Part shown: in pieces, positions 5,726-6,536 of the stretch | How positions within the stretch are numbered: the stretch's first letter is position 1 | Layout of the letters: the number at the start of each line of letters is the position of its first letter | The notes under the pieces: model-generated | What the model was told of the DNA's origin: nothing | The model's database searches: none | What the model saw: only the letters and a program-made list of their open reading frames with translations | Made by a program: the position numbers and the translations under genes | NCBI GenBank assembly: GCA_903893335.1 | Contig: CAITLX010000133.1 | Location: 1 to 6,536 of the forward strand | Length of the DNA: 6,536 bases | Reading direction: 5' to 3' | DNA from: an uncultured delta proteobacterium | Lineage (GTDB): Bacteria > Myxococcota_A > Polyangia > Polyangiales > Polyangiaceae

Positions 5726-6536
5726 TCAGCCGCCGCAGACGAGCGGCACGTCGAACGAGCGCCCACCGGCCAGCACCACCTGCGCCTCGGAGGTGCCGTC
5801 GAACGACACCCGAAGCGCGCGCCCCGTCGCGCGCGAGGTGTGCACGACGCTGCCCGACGGGCACGCGTCTCCCGACGCCGACCAGCAGATGCGGTACGCG
5901 TCGATCGCGGTGTCGATCGTCCGCGCGCCGACGGTGGTGACGGCGCTGCCCGTCGAGCTTCGGCACCCGGCGGCGAGATCGAACTCGACCGCGAGATCGC
6001 TCGTGTGCGCGACGGCCACCCCCGCGAGGCTCGTGCGCGCCCAGGTGCCGCGCCAGGCGACGTCGCGCGAGGTGCCGCGCACGGTGATGTCGGCGCTCGC
6101 CTGGTGCGCGCACGCGAGGCCGTTGGCGGTGAGCGCGTCGCTGCGGTACTCGGCGTGCAGCGCGCCCGCCGCCCCCGCCGAGAACGTGACGACCTCGTCG
6201 CCGCGCACGTGCACCAGCCCGAACGGCCCCGTGCAGTCGTCGAAGTGCAGCCGCACCGTGAGCGGGTCGGTCGGGTCGATCGAGCGCGACAGGCAGCCGG
6301 GCGGCCAGAGCGCGACCTTCGCCCCCGCGGTCGCCGCGGCCTGGCTCGGCTCCTGCGACGAGACGGACGAGACCACGAGGTTCGCGAGGTGCGTCGTCTG
6401 CGCGGACGCGGCCGCCATCTCGCTGCCGTCGGACGCGAGCTGCGCCGTCTCGGCGTCCACCGACGGGTCCGTCATGCGGTGCAGGCAGGCGTCCGAGCCG
6501 AGCAGAGCCAGCGTGGCGACGAGTCCGAGCGCGGTG
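5726..6536 (-). CDS. Hypothetical exported protein, probable lipoprotein (N-terminus off the right edge)
   Basis: The frame ends at TGA 5728-5726 and is open to the right edge, giving 269 visible residues. An internal ATG at 6475 exists, but upstream of it the same frame encodes TALGLVATLALLGSDAC, a typical signal-peptide core ending in a Cys. The true start is therefore most likely beyond the window. The lipobox is atypical (Ser-Asp-Ala before Cys), so signal peptidase I processing is an alternative. The mature region starts with an Asp/Ser/Ala-rich, probably helical stretch. It then becomes beta-like, with short alternating polar and hydrophobic runs and scattered cysteines in PPGC, FDDCTGPFG, LACAHQ, AAGC, ICWSASGDAC and a C-terminal LVCGG. 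I do not recognise a named domain. Similar Cys-flanked, beta-rich putative lipoproteins are common in Myxococcota (general recollection). The 3' end converges on the plus-strand Cys-rich gene 37 bp away. Confidence 0.7.
   Translation of the reverse strand, partial: TALGLVATLALLGSDACLHRMTDPSVDAETAQLASDGSEMAAASAQTTHLANLVVSSVSSQEPSQAAATAGAKVALWPPGCLSRSIDPTDPLTVRLHFDDCTGPFGLVHVRGDEVVTFSAGAAGALHAEYRSDALTANGLACAHQASADITVRGTSRDVAWRGTWARTSLAGVAVAHTSDLAVEFDLAAGCRSSTGSAVTTVGARTIDTAIDAYRICWSASGDACPSGSVVHTSRATGRALRVSFDGTSEAQVVLAGGRSFDVPLVCGG

Noticed and set aside
5104..6113. Minus-strand open frames at 5104-5766 and 5382-6113
   Set aside because: They cross the Cys-rich gene or the other exported protein gene in the wrong frame, and their Arg-rich translations lack signal peptides or motifs.
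1..6536. tRNA, rRNA, CRISPR array, insertion sequence, prophage or attachment site
   Set aside because: No cloverleaf-like, ribosomal, regularly spaced repeat, transposase or integrase sequence was seen in either strand.

Overview
This is a very GC-rich chromosomal window with GC-dominated third codon positions. That base composition, together with two small Cys-bearing secreted or lipoprotein-like genes (one with an Asp-Ala-Gly-rich tail), suggests a myxobacterium-like delta-proteobacterium (Myxococcota, perhaps Polyangia). The taxonomic call is inference; no RNA gene or other decisive marker is present.

Layout from right to left along the main transcription unit (minus strand): a DUF1015-family gene (5077-3752), a 135-bp gap, serC (3616-2528), a 19-bp gap, serA (2508-913), then a multi-pass membrane protein gene whose GTG start overlaps the serA stop by 4 bp (916 to beyond position 1). 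SerA and SerC are the first two enzymes of the phosphorylated serine pathway. They convert 3-phosphoglycerate to 3-phosphohydroxypyruvate and then to O-phosphoserine. SerB (phosphoserine phosphatase) is not in the window. The DUF1015 protein has no assigned reaction that I can vouch for, but its place directly before serC-serA points to serine/phosphoserine metabolism. The partial membrane protein looks like a GT-C/PMT-type glycosyltransferase.

The right part of the window holds a plus-strand gene (5164-5688), divergent from DUF1015, for a small Cys-rich exported, probably lipid-anchored protein. A convergent minus-strand gene (5726 to beyond 6536) encodes a second exported, probably beta-rich protein, whose N-terminus lies outside the window. 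The 37-bp gap between their 3' ends has no strong terminator.

No tRNA, rRNA, CRISPR array, insertion sequence or phage gene was seen. No intergenic stretch exceeds 300 bp. The most interesting points are the DUF1015-serC-serA linkage with its DGHHR-type motif, the structured DUF1015-serC intergenic region (a two-tier hairpin and an 11-bp palindrome), the coupling of a membrane protein to serA, and the paired exported proteins with atypical lipoboxes.
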